A stretch of DNA of 64,000 bases from FEN-1073 sp963780865 (lineage in GTDB: Bacteria > Chloroflexota > Anaerolineae > Anaerolineales > RBG-16-64-43). The stretch spans positions 62,001-126,000 of the forward strand of contig CAWADT010000016.1 of assembly GCA_963780865.1 (NCBI GenBank), in the 5' to 3' direction. Position numbers and translations under genes: made by a program. Below, in pieces: positions 51,619 to 59,425 of this stretch (position 1 is the stretch's first letter; each line of letters begins with the position of its first letter). The notes under the pieces were generated by a model. It was given only the letters and a program-made list of their open reading frames with translations. It was not told where the DNA came from and did no database searches.

Positions 51619-52419
51619 ATGAAAATAATTCGGATCGCGGCTTTTATGGTCATCCTCCTCCTCGCCGCCTGCGCCCCGCCAGCGCCGTTGTCGACGCCGA
51701 CGCCGGGGCCGTCGGCAACTCCGCGGCCGACGCGAACTCACACCCCGACGCGAACCCCCACGCCGACGCGGACCCCCACATCGACGCCAACGCCGACGCA
51801 AACGCCCACACCAACTCCTTCCCCCGCCGAGCTGCTCTCCAAAGTCGGGGACGCGGTGCTGGCGATGAAAAGCGCGAAATTCACGATCACGCGCGAAGGC
51901 GCGCCGGCCGTGCTGGATGCCGCATCCAACATGACTTTCACCGAGGTCACGGGGGAATTTCAAGCCCCCGATCGCGTAAGCGCGCAAGTTAAGGTGAAGG
52001 TGTACGGCAACGTGTTCGAATTACAATTGCTCTGGCTGCCGGAAGGAAACTACATGTCGAACCTTCTCACCGGCCAAATGGGACCGATGCCCGCCAATGC
52101 CGGGTTCAACGGCGCGGCACTGTTCCGGCCCGGGGGCATCCCCGCCGTGCTCAAGGGCGGAATCCAAAATCCCAAGCTGGTCGGCATGGAAACCATCGGG
52201 GATTTGGTGGTGTATCATTTCACAGGCACAACCGACGGCGCAATTCTTTCGCCCCTCATGGGAGGCGGTCTCGCGGCCGGCACGCTCTACCCGGGGGACA
52301 TCTGGGCGCAAAACGGCAATTTCAATCTCGTCCGTTTCCACATCGCTGAACCGGACGACAACGGCTGGTTGATCGACATTTACGACATCAACGTGCCGGT
52401 CGAAATTCAAGCACCGTAA
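51619..52419 (+). CDS. LprG-like lipoprotein (LppX_LprAFG family)
   Basis: A 266-residue lipoprotein: signal peptide and lipobox LLLAAC (Cys18), then a long TPTPT/TRTPT linker (about 24-73), then a domain of about 190 residues. Its order of elements matches LppX/LprG: AVLAMKSAKFTITREG, AQVKVKVYGNVFELQLLWLP, PAVLKGGIQNPKLVGMETIG, YHFTGTT and LYPGDIWAQ. LprG-type proteins have a hydrophobic pocket that carries triacylated lipids across the periplasm. The next gene is a P55-like MFS transporter, as in mycobacteria. AGGAG is placed before the ATG. Confidence 0.85.
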   Translation: MKIIRIAAFMVILLLAACAPPAPLSTPTPGPSATPRPTRTHTPTRTPTPTRTPTSTPTPTQTPTPTPSPAELLSKVGDAVLAMKSAKFTITREGAPAVLDAASNMTFTEVTGEFQAPDRVSAQVKVKVYGNVFELQLLWLPEGNYMSNLLTGQMGPMPANAGFNGAALFRPGGIPAVLKGGIQNPKLVGMETIGDLVVYHFTGTTDGAILSPLMGGGLAAGTLYPGDIWAQNGNFNLVRFHIAEPDDNGWLIDIYDINVPVEIQAP

Positions 52420-52423
52420 TTCA

Positions 52424-52490
52424 AAATCTCACCGCAAAGCCCGCCCTCGGTGGTCGGGCCGGGGGACGCAAAGGACGCAAAGGAAACAAA
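52424..52490. repeat. Left copy of inverted repeat flanking the P55-like gene
   Basis: ATCTCACCGCAAAGCCCGCC, then CTCGGTGGTCGGGCC and GACGCAAAGGACGCAAAGG. It matches the reverse complement of 54381-54449 over about 60 bases with few differences. Confidence 0.8.
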
Positions 52491-52663
52491 AAGCTAGAAC
52501 CCATCAATTAATATGAGTTCATTCTGTATGCATCCATTAATTAATATTCCAATGGAAAAGGAGCAAGAACATCATCAGAACTTATCCGCGAAATCCGAGT
52601 CCTTCCGTGTAATCCGTGTACGAAGATCCTTAAGGCTCTTCTGCCGTTGAGGAACCAGCTTCT

Positions 52664-54286
52664 ATGTCGACAACGCTCATGAAACGCCCCGGATGGATCC
52701 TTGCCGCCGTCTGCCTGCCGGTCTTCCTCGGCGCGCTCGATCTTACGATCATCTCGGCCGTTCTCCCCGCCGTCGTCGCGGGTCTCAACGTGCCGCTCCA
52801 AACCGGGCTGGATACGGCGGCCTGGGCGGTGAGCGGCTACCTGCTGGCGTACGCCATCAGCATGACGTTCATGGGACGCGTCTCCGATCTGTGGGGGCGG
52901 CGTCGGGTCTATCTCCTCTGTTTGATCATCTTCTTCCTCGGATCGTGGTGCGTGGCGGCTTCGCCCGGCGCGCCCGCGCAATGGGCCTACCGCATCGCGC
53001 GCCTCCTGGCCGGAGGGCGTCCCGACCGCAGCATGATGGCGCTCTACGCGCTCATCTTCGGGCGCCTCATCCAGGCCTTCGGCGCGGGCGCGATGGTGCC
53101 GGTGAGCATGGCGCTCGTCGCCGATCTCTATCCGCCCGAGCGCCGCGCGCTTCCGCTCGGCCTCATCGGAGCGGTCGATACGGCCGGCTGGGTGCTGGGC
53201 CATCTGTACGGCGGGATCATGGTCCAATTTTTCGCCTGGCCGTTCCTCTTTTGGATCAACCTGCCGCTCACCGTCCTGCTGTTCGCGCTCACGGCCTGGG
53301 CGCTCCGGGGCCTGGAAGAAAAGCCGGTCCGCGCCCCGCTGGACGTTGCCGGCGTGGGATGGATCAGCCTCGCGCTCATCGGACTCAACCTGGGGCTGGG
53401 CGCCGGGGACGCCGGGGCGAGTGTGAAAACCACGCCCGGGCTCGCGCCGCTCGCCCTGCTCCTCGGCCTGGTAGCGTTGGTATTTTTCCTATGGCATGAG
53501 CGCCGCGCGCCCCAACCGCTGCTCGATCTGCGCCTCTTCCGGATTCGCAACTTCTCGGCGGCCTGCGCGCTCAATCTGCTCGTCGGTTTCTGTCTGATGG
53601 TCGGGTTGGTGAGCGTGCCGCTGTTCATTAACATCGCCGGAGCCAAGAGCAGCGGCCAGGGCGCGCTGGTGAGCGGTTATTTGCTTTCAGCGTTTACTAT
53701 TCCCCTCGCGCTCGCGGCGCTGCCCGGCGGCTGGCTGGCCGGGCGGATCGGCTACCGTCTCACGGCAGTCATCGGAATGCTGACGGCGATCCTGGGGTTC
53801 GGGTTGATGACGCTCTGGCGGCCGGAGATGGCCGCTCAAGCCGTCGCCCTCCTCACCGGCGGGGGCGCGCCGGAGGACGCGGCGGGCACGCTGCGGATGG
53901 CCGCCGGCCTCGCCGCGGCGGGGATCGGGCTCGGCCTGACGATCGCGCCGATCGGCACGGCGGTGATCAACAGCGCGCACGAGGCCGAGCGGGGAATTGC
54001 GGCCGCGGTCGTAATCATCCTCAGGCTCATCGGCATGAGCCTGAGCGTCAGCCTGCTCACTCCCTACGGCCTGCGGCGCACGACGGAAATCAGCGCCCAG
54101 TTGCTGCGAGGCGCGCCGTTAACCGATTTTGCGCGCATGGCGGAGGCCGGATTGCAGGCGGTGACGCGCGTGACTGCGGAAATGGCCTGGATCGCGCTGG
54201 CTGTCGCCGCGGCGGGGTTGATTCCGGCGGCGATTTTACGGCGCGGCGATTCGACTCAAAGCGGCCCTCTCAACGAATCCAAATAA
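52664..54286 (+). CDS. P55-like MFS transporter (14 TM, DHA2 type)
   Basis: A 540-residue membrane protein with about 14 hydrophobic helices. Motif A is MGRVSDLWGRRRVY, motif B GRLIQAFGAGAMVPVSMAL, and motif C-like VDTAGWVLGHLYGGIM. The first helix PVFLGALDLTIISAVLP and ADLYPPERRALPLGLIGA resemble mycobacterial Rv1410c/P55, which exports triacylglycerides with LprG. It follows the LprG-like gene by 244 bases, too far for tight coupling but the same pairing. GAGGA lies 11 bases before the ATG; an ATG five codons later is also possible. It is bracketed by inverted copies of one repeat. Confidence 0.88.
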   Translation: MSTTLMKRPGWILAAVCLPVFLGALDLTIISAVLPAVVAGLNVPLQTGLDTAAWAVSGYLLAYAISMTFMGRVSDLWGRRRVYLLCLIIFFLGSWCVAASPGAPAQWAYRIARLLAGGRPDRSMMALYALIFGRLIQAFGAGAMVPVSMALVADLYPPERRALPLGLIGAVDTAGWVLGHLYGGIMVQFFAWPFLFWINLPLTVLLFALTAWALRGLEEKPVRAPLDVAGVGWISLALIGLNLGLGAGDAGASVKTTPGLAPLALLLGLVALVFFLWHERRAPQPLLDLRLFRIRNFSAACALNLLVGFCLMVGLVSVPLFINIAGAKSSGQGALVSGYLLSAFTIPLALAALPGGWLAGRIGYRLTAVIGMLTAILGFGLMTLWRPEMAAQAVALLTGGGAPEDAAGTLRMAAGLAAAGIGLGLTIAPIGTAVINSAHEAERGIAAAVVIILRLIGMSLSVSLLTPYGLRRTTEISAQLLRGAPLTDFARMAEAGLQAVTRVTAEMAWIALAVAAAGLIPAAILRRGDSTQSGPLNESK

Positions 54287-54380
54287 CGACTTGGAGCTAT
54301 TATTATTCTTGTTTTATAAGTGCCAAGATGAATACTCTCTCGGAATCACTTCTTCCGAATTGAATCAACAAACGGACCCT

Positions 54381-54449
54381 TTGCGTTTCTTCTCGCCCTT
54401 TGCATCCCTCGGCCCGACCGCCGAGGGCGGGCTTTGCGGTGAGATTTGA
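54381..54449. repeat. Right copy of inverted repeat flanking the P55-like gene
   Basis: Reads TTGCATCCCTCGGCCCGACC, then GCCGAGGGCGGGCTTTGCGG, then TGAGAT, the reverse complement of 52424-52490. Confidence 0.8.
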
Positions 54450-54497
54450 TTTTCGACCGTTAAGGCATTTCTTACCGCCCCGGGGTATGATAATTCC

Positions 54498-55185
54498 ATG
54501 CTAGCCCTGGTCGGAAGCGGCGAATATCTTCCTCCCATGGAGAATGTGGACCGGATCCTCCTCCAGCGCCTGCCCGCCCCGCCGCGCGTGGTTTGCCTGC
54601 CCACCGCCGCCGGCACCGAAGGCCCCGGGCGGATTGGATATTGGTCCCGGCTCGGCGAAGAGCATTTCTCCCGGCTGGGAGTTCCGGTCCGGTCGCTGGC
54701 GGTGATCGACCGCGCGTCCGCCAACGACCCCGCCTTAGCCGGGCTGGTTGCCGAATCAAATTTCATTTACCTTTCCGGCGGAAAACCAAACTATCTTTTT
54801 GCCACTTTGGAAGGCAGCCTCGTCTGGAAGTCCATCCTCGCGGTTTTGGAAAAAGGCGGGATGCTCGCCGGATGCAGCGCGGGCGCGATGATCATGGGCG
54901 AAGCGTTTTTCGGATTCTCCGGCCAAGCCCGCAGCCAGGGCTTCCGACTGCTTCCGGGCGCGACGGTTATCCCCCATTACGATGAAATCCCCGATTGGGT
55001 GGTCGCTCCCGTCCGCGGATGGATCACCCATGGCCTCACCCTGATCGGGATCGAAGCCAACACGGCGCTGTTTAGCGGGGATTTCGGACATGGAAGTGAT
55101 TGGCGTCGGCGGTGTAACCGTCTGGAACCAGGCGGGCAAGAATCGTTATTTGCAAGGCCCTGTTCCGGATTGGAACGGTCGGTAA
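54498..55185 (+). CDS. Peptidase S51/cyanophycinase-like protein, with a +1 frameshift
   Basis: About 228 residues after correction. YLSGGKPNYLFATLE, the nucleophile elbow AGCSAGAMIMGE (Ser nucleophile) and VIPHYDEIP are the S51/class I glutamine-amidotransferase-like signatures, as in dipeptidase E and cyanophycinase. The frame is fine to TALFSGDF and then wanders into Arg-rich sequence. The next frame reads DMEVIGVGGVTVWNQAGKNR and stops at 55185. Removing one G at 55086-55087 joins them. Uncorrected, the frame runs on to 55319. The ATG has no SD; TATGAT lies just upstream, so the mRNA may be nearly leaderless. Confidence 0.82.
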
Positions 55186-55315
55186 AGACTCGGACGGTGT
55201 CGCTTTCTCCATTCACTCCCCATCCGGGTTCCCAGACCGAGCGGAGCGGTGATGTTCTCCGCCGGGACGATAATCCTCCCGACGGTTTTCGAGGATGGGT
55301 AGAAAGGAGCGTATC

Positions 55316-56215
55316 GTGAAAATCGGATTGCAGATTCCGAACTTCACCTGGCTCGGGGGTCCGGCAAGCATCGCCGGACGACTTTCCGAAATCGCCCGGG
55401 CGGCGGACGGTGCGGGATTTTACAGCATGTGGGTCATGGATCATTTCTTCCAGATCGGCGACCGCGAGCATTCGCGCGGCCTCGGCCCGGCGGAAGACGA
55501 TATGCTGGAAGGCTACAGCGTGCTTTCCTTTCTGGCAGGCTTTACAAAGAAAGTGAAATTGGGCACGCTGGTGACGGGCGTGGTCTACCGCCATCCCGGA
55601 ATCCTGGTTAAAACCGTCACCACGCTCGACGTGCTTTCGGGCGGACGCGCCTACTTCGGCATCGGCGCGGCATGGAATGAACGCGAAGCCCTCGGCCTGG
55701 GCGTTCCCTTCCCGCCGATCGCAGAACGTTTCCGGCGGCTGGAAGAGACGCTGAAGATCGCGAAGCAGATGTGGTCGGAGGACAACGGGCCGTTCGCGGG
55801 GAAATATTACCAACTAAAAGAGACGCTGTGCGTTCCTCAGCCTCTCACCAAACCGCATCCGCCGATCCTCATCGGCGGCGGCGGCGAGCGGAAAACGCTG
55901 CGGCTGGTGGCCGAGTACGCCGACGGGTGCAACCTGTTTGCCCGCGCCGGTCTCGACGCGGTCCGCGCCAAACTGGAGGTGTTGCGCCGCCATTGCGACG
56001 AGGTGGGACGCGATTACGCCGCCGTCGAAAAAACCGTGCTCGACAGCGTCCACCTCGCGCCGGGCAAGCTCGACGCGGCCGGCGTGATTGCGCGCTGCCG
56101 CGACCTCTCCGCCCTCGGCGTCCAGCATGTGATCTTCAATATGCCCAACGTCCAGGAAATCGCGCCCCTGGACACCTTCGGGAGGGAGATCATCCCGGCG
56201 GTGGCGGGGTTCTAG
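55316..56215 (+). CDS. LLM-class (F420-type) oxidoreductase
   Basis: A 299-residue luciferase-like monooxygenase fold protein. The start KIGLQIPNFTWLGGP, then FYSMWVMDHFFQIGD, VKLGTLVTGVVYRHPGILVK, DVLSGGRAYFGIGAAWNERE and PPILIGGGGERKTLRLVAEY follow the F420-dependent LLM pattern; the cofactor may be F420 or FMN. The substrate is unknown. The GTG at 55316 is chosen because AAGGAG lies six bases upstream. It is followed 28 bases later by a methyltransferase on the same strand. Confidence 0.9.
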   Translation: MKIGLQIPNFTWLGGPASIAGRLSEIARAADGAGFYSMWVMDHFFQIGDREHSRGLGPAEDDMLEGYSVLSFLAGFTKKVKLGTLVTGVVYRHPGILVKTVTTLDVLSGGRAYFGIGAAWNEREALGLGVPFPPIAERFRRLEETLKIAKQMWSEDNGPFAGKYYQLKETLCVPQPLTKPHPPILIGGGGERKTLRLVAEYADGCNLFARAGLDAVRAKLEVLRRHCDEVGRDYAAVEKTVLDSVHLAPGKLDAAGVIARCRDLSALGVQHVIFNMPNVQEIAPLDTFGREIIPAVAGF

Positions 56216-56243
56216 CGGCCGGGAGGATCCGGTTGATCCGACC

Positions 56244-56906
56244 ATGAGCGATTCAGAAAAAGAAATCGTCCGCAACGGTTACAATGCGATTGCCGCCCGG
56301 TACCTCACCTCGCGTACCGAGGATACGGCGGACGTAACGCTGCTGCATGAACTCGAGCGCCGATTGGCTCCGGGCGCCAACATTCTGGACGCCGGTTGCG
56401 GCGCGGGGGTGCCGGTCGCCAAACGCCTGAGCGAAAACTACTTCGTAACGGGCGTGGATTTTTCGGAAACGCAAATCCGCCTGGCCAGGCAACTCGTCCC
56501 CCGGGCGCGCTTCGCGCTCCAAGACCTCACCCGCCTGGCCTTTCCCGACGACACCTTCGACGCGATTTGCTCCTACTACGCGATCATCCACATTCCCCGG
56601 ACGGAACATGCCGGGATCCTGCGGATGTTTCACCGCATCCTCCGGCCCGGCGGGCTGGCGCTTTTATGTTTGGGCGCAAACGATCTCGAGCGCGATATCG
56701 TGGACGATTATTGGGGCGCTCCAATGTACTGGAGCCATTATGATTTAAAGACCAATCTGCGCATGCTCGCGGAGTTGGGGTTTGACCTGATCTGGTCAAA
56801 ACCGATTGCGGACGAGAGCTCGCCCGGGAGCGGGCATCTTTTCGTTCTGGCGCAAAAACCGCCCGCCTCCTCCGCCCTTCCCGCGGCCATACGGCCGCCA
56901 AAATAA
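56244..56906 (+). CDS. Class I SAM-dependent methyltransferase
   Basis: 220 residues. Motif I is ILDAGCGAGVPVAKRL (about 47-62), the acidic motif GVDFSE follows, and AFPDDTFDAICSYYAIIHIP and RILRPGGLALL are the post-I and motif III regions. The leading helix VRNGYNAIAARYLTSR is typical of small-molecule methyltransferases. Substrate unknown. GGAGG sits 15 bases before the ATG, which is rather far. It probably forms a transcript with the LLM gene. Confidence 0.9.
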   Translation: MSDSEKEIVRNGYNAIAARYLTSRTEDTADVTLLHELERRLAPGANILDAGCGAGVPVAKRLSENYFVTGVDFSETQIRLARQLVPRARFALQDLTRLAFPDDTFDAICSYYAIIHIPRTEHAGILRMFHRILRPGGLALLCLGANDLERDIVDDYWGAPMYWSHYDLKTNLRMLAELGFDLIWSKPIADESSPGSGHLFVLAQKPPASSALPAAIRPPK

Positions 56907-56928
56907 AATCTTCGATTTGCCCTTTCTG

Positions 56929-57666
56929 ATGAAACGGATTTGGAACTCCGGTGGTTTGATCGCCGTTCTCGGCGTATGGCTGGCTCTCTCCACCGGCGTT
57001 GTCGTGATCGTCGCTCTCTCCGCCGCGCGCCCCCATACCCGCGCCGAGATACTGATGGGGGCCGGGCTGGTTGTCTTGTGGGTCGGCCTGGGCGGGTTCG
57101 TCATGCGCCAAGCGCGGGAGCGCATTCGCAGTTTCGTCCTGAAGATCTGGGTGGATTGGCGGATAAAATTCGTTCTCCTCTCCACCGGTCTGGCGCTGGC
57201 GGAAGAAGCCATTACCACGGGGAGGTCCAACCTGGCGCCCGTGTTCGGCGTTCCGGTCGGGGCGGCGTACATCACGGCGTCGGCCGATTATTTCGATGTC
57301 GTGTGTTTTCACAGCGTCGTGGTTTTTATTCCGATGTTTATCGGCTGGGCTGTGATCCTCCGTTATTATGACTTCAGCCCCAACGCGGTCTTTCTGCTTT
57401 TTGGGTTGACCGGACTGAGCGCTGAAATCTCATTGAGCGGCGCGCAGGCCGTCGCTGAATTCGGTTTATGGATTTTCGTATACGGTTTGATGGTTTTTTT
57501 GCCGGCCTACACGCTCCCAACCGAGCGCGGAGCAAAAAAACCGCCCGGATGGATGTACGCGGCGGCTGTTTTCCTGCCCCTGCTTTTTGCCATCCCGGTG
57601 GCGGCCGTCGTCGGCGCGATGCATCCGGTCCGGATTCATTTTCCGCCCATCGCTCCGAATTCTTGA
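56929..57666 (+). CDS. Polytopic membrane protein of unknown function
   Basis: 245 residues with about seven hydrophobic segments. Conserved-looking polar pieces lie between them: EEAITTGRSNLAP, ASADYFDVVCFHSVVVF, GLTGLSAEISLSGAQAVAEF. I do not recognise the family. It starts 22 bases after the methyltransferase, without a clear SD; the frame is open upstream into the methyltransferase end, so the start is uncertain. Confidence 0.68.
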   Translation: MKRIWNSGGLIAVLGVWLALSTGVVVIVALSAARPHTRAEILMGAGLVVLWVGLGGFVMRQARERIRSFVLKIWVDWRIKFVLLSTGLALAEEAITTGRSNLAPVFGVPVGAAYITASADYFDVVCFHSVVVFIPMFIGWAVILRYYDFSPNAVFLLFGLTGLSAEISLSGAQAVAEFGLWIFVYGLMVFLPAYTLPTERGAKKPPGWMYAAAVFLPLLFAIPVAAVVGAMHPVRIHFPPIAPNS

Positions 57667-57801
57667 AAGGCGCCGCGCGCGGACGGAGGTTGTTTCGGAC
57701 GGAGGCGCAGCGCATAAGGGCAGACCGGAAAAATCGTCTGATAAAATGCCTGGGACCAACATCCCGAACCCAAGCGCTCTGGCCAATGAAGGAAAGCGAC
57801 T

Positions 57802-58338
57802 ATGCTGAACTGGCACGAAGGACTGACGACGGGCGTTCCGGACCTGGATAATCACCATAAGGAGATCTTCCAAAAATTCAATGAGTTTTACGCCGCCATG
57901 TCCGGCACGGCCGCCGCCCGCAGGGACGAGGCCGGAAAAGTGCTGGACTACCTTCAATTCTATGCTCAGTTGCACTTTGCAAGGGAAGAGGAATTGATGG
58001 CGAAGTACCACTGCCCGGCGGCCGAGGAAAATAAACGGGAACACGCGGAATTCCTAAAAGAGTTTGGCGCCTTTTATACCCAGTGGCAAACGGGCGGGAT
58101 GAATTTAACCCTTGCCAACGATACCTTCGTAAAATTAATGGATTGGATCGTCAACCACATCGAGGGAGTGGACACCCAGCTCAATAAGTGCCTGCCCGAT
58201 TTCGGCCAAGACCTGACAGGTTTCGAAAAACCTGTCAGGTCTTTTCCCGTCATCCCCATGCTTGCCGGTGTAGACCACGGGATGCGTCTCCTTCGATCCG
58301 CAGACGCAGTTGTTTATAGCGCGGCACCCTTTGCTTGA
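57802..58338 (+). CDS. Hemerythrin-domain protein with altered ligand set and run-on C-terminus
   Basis: The first 133 or so residues are a bacteriohemerythrin: NWHEGLTTGVPDLDNHHKEIF, LHFAREEELMAKY, and WIVNHIEGVD. These domains bind O2 at a di-iron site. Expected ligands His19, His58, Glu62, His81, His119 and Asp124 are present. The His of the H-x3-H pair before His81 is Asn77 (EENKREH). After KCLPDFG the frame runs without a stop through the terminator hairpin at 58208-58244 and into the antisense of the methyltransferase gene, to 58338. That tail is unlikely to be native. GGAAAG lies before the ATG. Confidence 0.82.
   Translation: MLNWHEGLTTGVPDLDNHHKEIFQKFNEFYAAMSGTAAARRDEAGKVLDYLQFYAQLHFAREEELMAKYHCPAAEENKREHAEFLKEFGAFYTQWQTGGMNLTLANDTFVKLMDWIVNHIEGVDTQLNKCLPDFGQDLTGFEKPVRSFPVIPMLAGVDHGMRLLRSADAVVYSAAPFA
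58208..58244. terminator. CCTGACAGG-family hairpin, probable bidirectional terminator
   Basis: AAGACCTGACAGGTTT and AAACCTGTCAGGTCTT form a 16-bp stem around CGAA, then TT. It lies between the convergent hemerythrin and rRNA-methyltransferase genes, inside the hemerythrin reading frame. Confidence 0.75.
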
Positions 58339-59101
58339 GACAATCCAACAAACCGAGCCATTGTTCGAAAGCGATTTGCGTGGGCGTGGCCGAGAGCGGG
58401 AACCGCAGTTCTCTCGAGAGGATTTTCCACTGCCGATAGGTAAAGATCGGCTCCAGGGTCCGGCCGAGGCTTGTGTTCCACCCCGCAAACCCGAAACAGA
58501 CCAATCTCCGGAACAGCGCTTCGTCCTCGCACGGAACCAGCGGGAGTGAACGTTTTTGGATATGCAGGAGCACCGAATCCACCCCGGGGACGGGCTCAAA
58601 ATCCGTCCTCCGCAATTTTCGGAGTATCCGGAATTGGAAGCGGGGTTTGGCCAGGATCGAAAACCGAGACTCCGCCGGATTACCGGAAAATTTTTCTGCG
58701 GCCTCCTTTTGAAGGATCAGCCACGCGTCGCTTGGCGCAGGCAAAGCCTCGAGAATTTTCCGCACAATTTCCGACGACAGGTTATAAGGGATATTTGCGA
58801 ATATTTTATAGTCTCCACCGGGCATGCGGTATTCCAGAAAGTCTGCTTCCACCACCTCCACGGGAACAACGTCCCGGAACCGTTTCCGAAGGATGGCGGC
58901 CAGCGCCGGATCTTTTTCCACCGCAATGACTTTTCGCGCGATGGAAGCCAGTTCCACCGTGAGCATTCCCCGTCCGGCGCCGATTTCCACGACGGTATCC
59001 GATGCTCCGATCGTGCTCTCGGCGAGCAGCCCGCGGACGAGGTTGGAACTTTTTAGAAAATTTTGCGCCAGGGCAATCTGGTTGCGCTGAATTCTTGCCA
59101 T
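58250..59101 (-). CDS. Erm/KsgA-family rRNA adenine N6-methyltransferase (Erm-like)
   Basis: A 283-residue SAM-dependent rRNA adenine dimethyltransferase. QNFLKSSNLVRGLL (13-26), the SAM loop VVEIGAGRGMLTVEL (37-51), EADFLEY and the catalytic NIPYNL (103-108) are present. LILQKEAAEKF and RRTDFEPVPGVDSVLL follow. QNFLKS and the Arg-rich RRTDF stretch look more like Erm (23S A2058) than KsgA (16S), but the subfamilies overlap, so this is a judgement. Erm action would give macrolide-lincosamide-streptogramin B resistance. AGAGG lies before the ATG. The 270-base leader has a promoter, a short leader ORF and a terminator. Confidence 0.88.
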   Translation of the reverse strand: MARIQRNQIALAQNFLKSSNLVRGLLAESTIGASDTVVEIGAGRGMLTVELASIARKVIAVEKDPALAAILRKRFRDVVPVEVVEADFLEYRMPGGDYKIFANIPYNLSSEIVRKILEALPAPSDAWLILQKEAAEKFSGNPAESRFSILAKPRFQFRILRKLRRTDFEPVPGVDSVLLHIQKRSLPLVPCEDEALFRRLVCFGFAGWNTSLGRTLEPIFTYRQWKILSRELRFPLSATPTQIAFEQWLGLLDCLKQRVPRYKQLRLRIEGDASRGLHRQAWG

Positions 59102-59180
59102 GTTTCACCTCTCGGAATGAGGGGGCGGAAACGAAAATGCGGGGCCGGAAGGATCTCACCTTCATGGCCTCGCATTCGGC

Positions 59181-59223
59181 AAAAAAATGCCATGAACACG
59201 CGGTTCCAGCGCATGTTCATGGC
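59181..59223 (-). terminator. Attenuator terminator in the erm-like leader
   Basis: On the minus strand GCCATGAACA pairs perfectly with TGTTCATGGC, with an inner GCG/CGC, followed by A and seven T. It lies 80 bases before the methyltransferase start, downstream of its promoter, so it would stop transcription before the gene. Two alternative pairings compete: CACGCGTTCC (59286-59277) with GGAACCGCGTG (59207-59197), and a second GCCATGAA (59168-59161) with TTCATGGC. Confidence 0.8.
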
Positions 59224-59290
59224 GCGCACAGATTGATTAAATTAAATCATCGGGGGATACGCCGCGAACGGGATCGGGAACGCGTGGAGA

Positions 59291-59326
59291 TCAATCCGTT
59301 TGTAGTTCGCGGGTCCGAATCATCAT
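59291..59326 (-). CDS. Leader peptide ORF, 11 residues (MMIRTRELQTD)
   Basis: On the minus strand an AAAGGGA lies five bases before ATG ATG. The frame encodes Met-Met-Ile-Arg-Thr-Arg-Glu-Leu-Gln-Thr-Asp and stops. It lies 40 bases after the predicted transcript start and 68 bases before the terminator arm. Arg4-Thr-Arg6 is an R-x-R (+x+) motif, the known macrolide-dependent arrest motif of Erm leader peptides such as ErmDL. A ribosome finishing at the stop would cover the antiterminator strand at 59277-59286; one stalled at Arg4-Arg6 would not. Confidence 0.6.
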   Translation of the reverse strand: MMIRTRELQTD

Positions 59327-59372
59327 GGGATTCCCTTTCGAGGAAAAAAATTAGCGTCGTTTACCGCCGGGA

Positions 59373-59401
59373 AATATATCCGCCGCAAGCTCCCTTGTCA
59401 A
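59373..59401 (-). promoter_or_regulatory. Promoter of the erm-like gene
   Basis: On the minus strand TTGACA (59401-59396), 17 bases, TATATT (59378-59373). A near-consensus sigma-70 promoter about 270 bases before the start codon. Confidence 0.85.
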
Positions 59402-59425
59402 GGCGGCACAGCGGCGGATCGGGTA

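Noticed and set aside
54186..55319. Long C-terminal tail of the S51-like protein to 55319
   Set aside because: The tail is Arg/Ser/Pro-rich and arises after a +1 break; the conserved end is in the next frame and stops at 55185.
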